From positions 4,904 through 12,361 of the forward strand of contig PAGS01000037.1 in assembly GCA_002705465.1 (NCBI GenBank): a stretch of 7,458 bases of DNA, given 5' to 3'. The stretch comes from Halieaceae bacterium (GTDB taxonomy: Bacteria; Pseudomonadota; Gammaproteobacteria; Pseudomonadales; Halieaceae). This document shows, one piece after another, positions 6,683-7,458 of the stretch. The position numbers and the translations under genes are program-made. The notes beneath the pieces were generated by a model, which was given only the letters and a program-made list of their open reading frames with translations, was not told where the DNA came from and did not search any database. The first letter of the stretch is position 1. Each line of letters opens with the position of its first letter.

Positions 6683-7108
6683 TTACCGAATATACCCGTC
6701 CACTGGCAGTGTAAATCGATCTTGATCGGCCAGTTCTCTCGCTAGCCGTGTGAGGGATTTCCGCGCCTCCTCAACGTCACTTCTCCGAGCGGGCCCCATC
6801 AGGGACATTTCCTCTATAAAGTTCACGCGGGCTCTGGACGACAGACAGCCGAGAAAAGCGTCGCGGGTATCCTTAGCGGCACCTGCAAGCGCGAGCATCA
6901 GTATCTGAGCCTCAGCTTCGCGCACCAGCGTTTGCAGGCTGCGGTTGTCTGCGTGCGCCAAGCGCTCAAACGGCAGCATCTCGTCCAGAATCTGTTGCGC
7001 CAGCCCCTCGTCGCGGTGCTTGAGGTCCGTCGCTACCTCGTCCGCTGTGGTGACTTTGAGGTGGGACAGGATCCCTGCGGCTGCAGCAACACCCCCCAGT
7101 TTGATCAT
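6683..7108 (-). CDS. Stand-alone FliG C-terminal-domain protein
   Basis: A 141-residue protein resembling only the C-terminal part of FliG, the flagellar rotor/switch protein. KLGGVAAAAGIL (3-14) matches E. coli FliG from about residue 191 (KMGGVRTAAEII). Then come GLAQQILDEMLPFERL (35-50; E. coli ELAQKIIDEMFLFENL), NRSLQTLVRE (55-64), LALAGAAKDTRDAFL (72-86), SSRAR (90-94), FIEEM (97-101) and MGPARRSDVEEAR (104-116). The FliF-binding N-terminal domain and the EHPQ-bearing middle domain are absent; E. coli FliG is about 330 residues. Of the torque-helix charges, R281, D288, D289 and R297 correspond to R92, E99, E100 and R108, but K264 is A75. The ATG at 7106-7108 has GGAGG 6 nt upstream, a strong site; an ATG 19 codons earlier gives an Arg-rich non-homologous leader. 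No other flagellar gene is in the window. It could be a functional rotor-related paralogue, an adaptor, or a remnant kept open. Confidence 0.8.
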   Translation of the reverse strand: MIKLGGVAAAAGILSHLKVTTADEVATDLKHRDEGLAQQILDEMLPFERLAHADNRSLQTLVREAEAQILMLALAGAAKDTRDAFLGCLSSRARVNFIEEMSLMGPARRSDVEEARKSLTRLARELADQDRFTLPVDGYIR

Positions 7109-7260
7109 CGCCGTCCTCCGACAGTCCGATTGTTGCAGGTTACGCCGTCGACGCCCAGATATCATGCGGTGACGTCAACTTTCCCCGCTGAGGCGTCAGT
7201 TTACCGATCGCCGCAATACTCCGTTGCGAGGCCACGGCATGAGTCGCCGGCTTTTGCGGG
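7109..7260. other. Intergenic region upstream of the FliG-like gene
   Basis: No gene is supported here on either strand. It holds the strong minus-strand Shine-Dalgarno GGAGG of the FliG-like gene (+ strand CCTCC, 7115-7119). A TTGACG on the minus strand has no -10 element at suitable spacing, and I see no sigma28 or sigma54 flagellar-type promoter. Confidence 0.4.
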
Positions 7261-7289
7261 TTGACGGCAGTGGCCTCCGTTCCTATACT
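7261..7289 (+). promoter_or_regulatory. Strong sigma70 promoter for the initiator tRNA operon
   Basis: TTGACG (7261-7266; 5 of 6) and TATACT (7284-7289; 5 of 6) are separated by exactly 17 bp, the best promoter match in the window. Transcription should start near 7296, about 90 nt before the tRNA. In E. coli the equivalent transcript (metY-rimP-nusA-infB) starts upstream of this tRNA, so this promoter probably drives translation genes beyond the window. Confidence 0.75.
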
Positions 7290-7386
7290 CCGCCGCCTCT
7301 GTTTGTGGTGCTCGCGCCACTGTGACGCCTGCAGACACCCGGAACAGGGCTTCTGCTAAAAAGGGGGCGATCACTGGGAGTATTGA

Positions 7387-7458
<72 letters not shown>

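Noticed and set aside
6932..7264. Plus-strand open frames opposite the FliG-like gene (also 6945-7172)
   Set aside because: They are shadows in GC-rich DNA; the translations look random, and the minus strand carries clear FliG homology with a strong ribosome site.

Overview
The window looks like a piece of a gammaproteobacterial chromosome, probably a marine member of the Cellvibrionales/Halieaceae (OM60/NOR5) type. The gammaproteobacterial placement rests on gene order and on close protein resemblance to E. coli orthologues; the family-level guess is an inference only. The backbone is the conserved housekeeping block yhbY <> rlmE-ftsH-folP-glmM-secG-tRNA-Leu(GAG), then the initiator tRNA that in E. 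coli (metY) opens the rimP-nusA-infB operon.

Layout: 1-195 is the 3' end of a membrane-protein gene whose last 64 residues look like the C-terminus of the ferrous iron transporter FeoB. It converges on a two-gene minus-strand unit, yhbY (609-920) followed 14 nt later by an unrecognised 114-aa protein (250-594). yhbY diverges from rlmE (1009-1635). A 226-bp leader separates rlmE from ftsH (1862-3778, GTG start). folP (3819-4676) and glmM (4673-6010) follow, joined by an ATGA overlap. secG (6093-6467) has its own candidate sigma70 promoter, and tRNA-Leu(GAG) starts 8 nt after its stop codon. A weak hairpin with a T-rich tail follows the tRNA. The initiator tRNA at 7387-7458 is cut by the window edge before its CCA end and sits about 90 nt downstream of a near-consensus promoter (TTGACG, 17 bp, TATACT).

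The genes serve core growth functions: ribosome assembly and 23S rRNA methylation (YhbY, RlmE), membrane protein quality control (FtsH), folate synthesis (FolP), cell-wall amino sugar supply (GlmM), protein export (SecG) and translation (two tRNAs).

The clearest oddity is a minus-strand gene (6683-7108) inserted between tRNA-Leu and the initiator tRNA. It encodes a stand-alone 141-aa protein matching only the C-terminal part of the flagellar switch protein FliG, with its own strong Shine-Dalgarno and no N-terminal or EHPQ-containing middle region. Most of the torque-helix charge pattern is kept, but the Lys264 equivalent is Ala. The rest of the window is ordinary core genome. I saw no CRISPR array, insertion sequence, phage gene or evident defence system.
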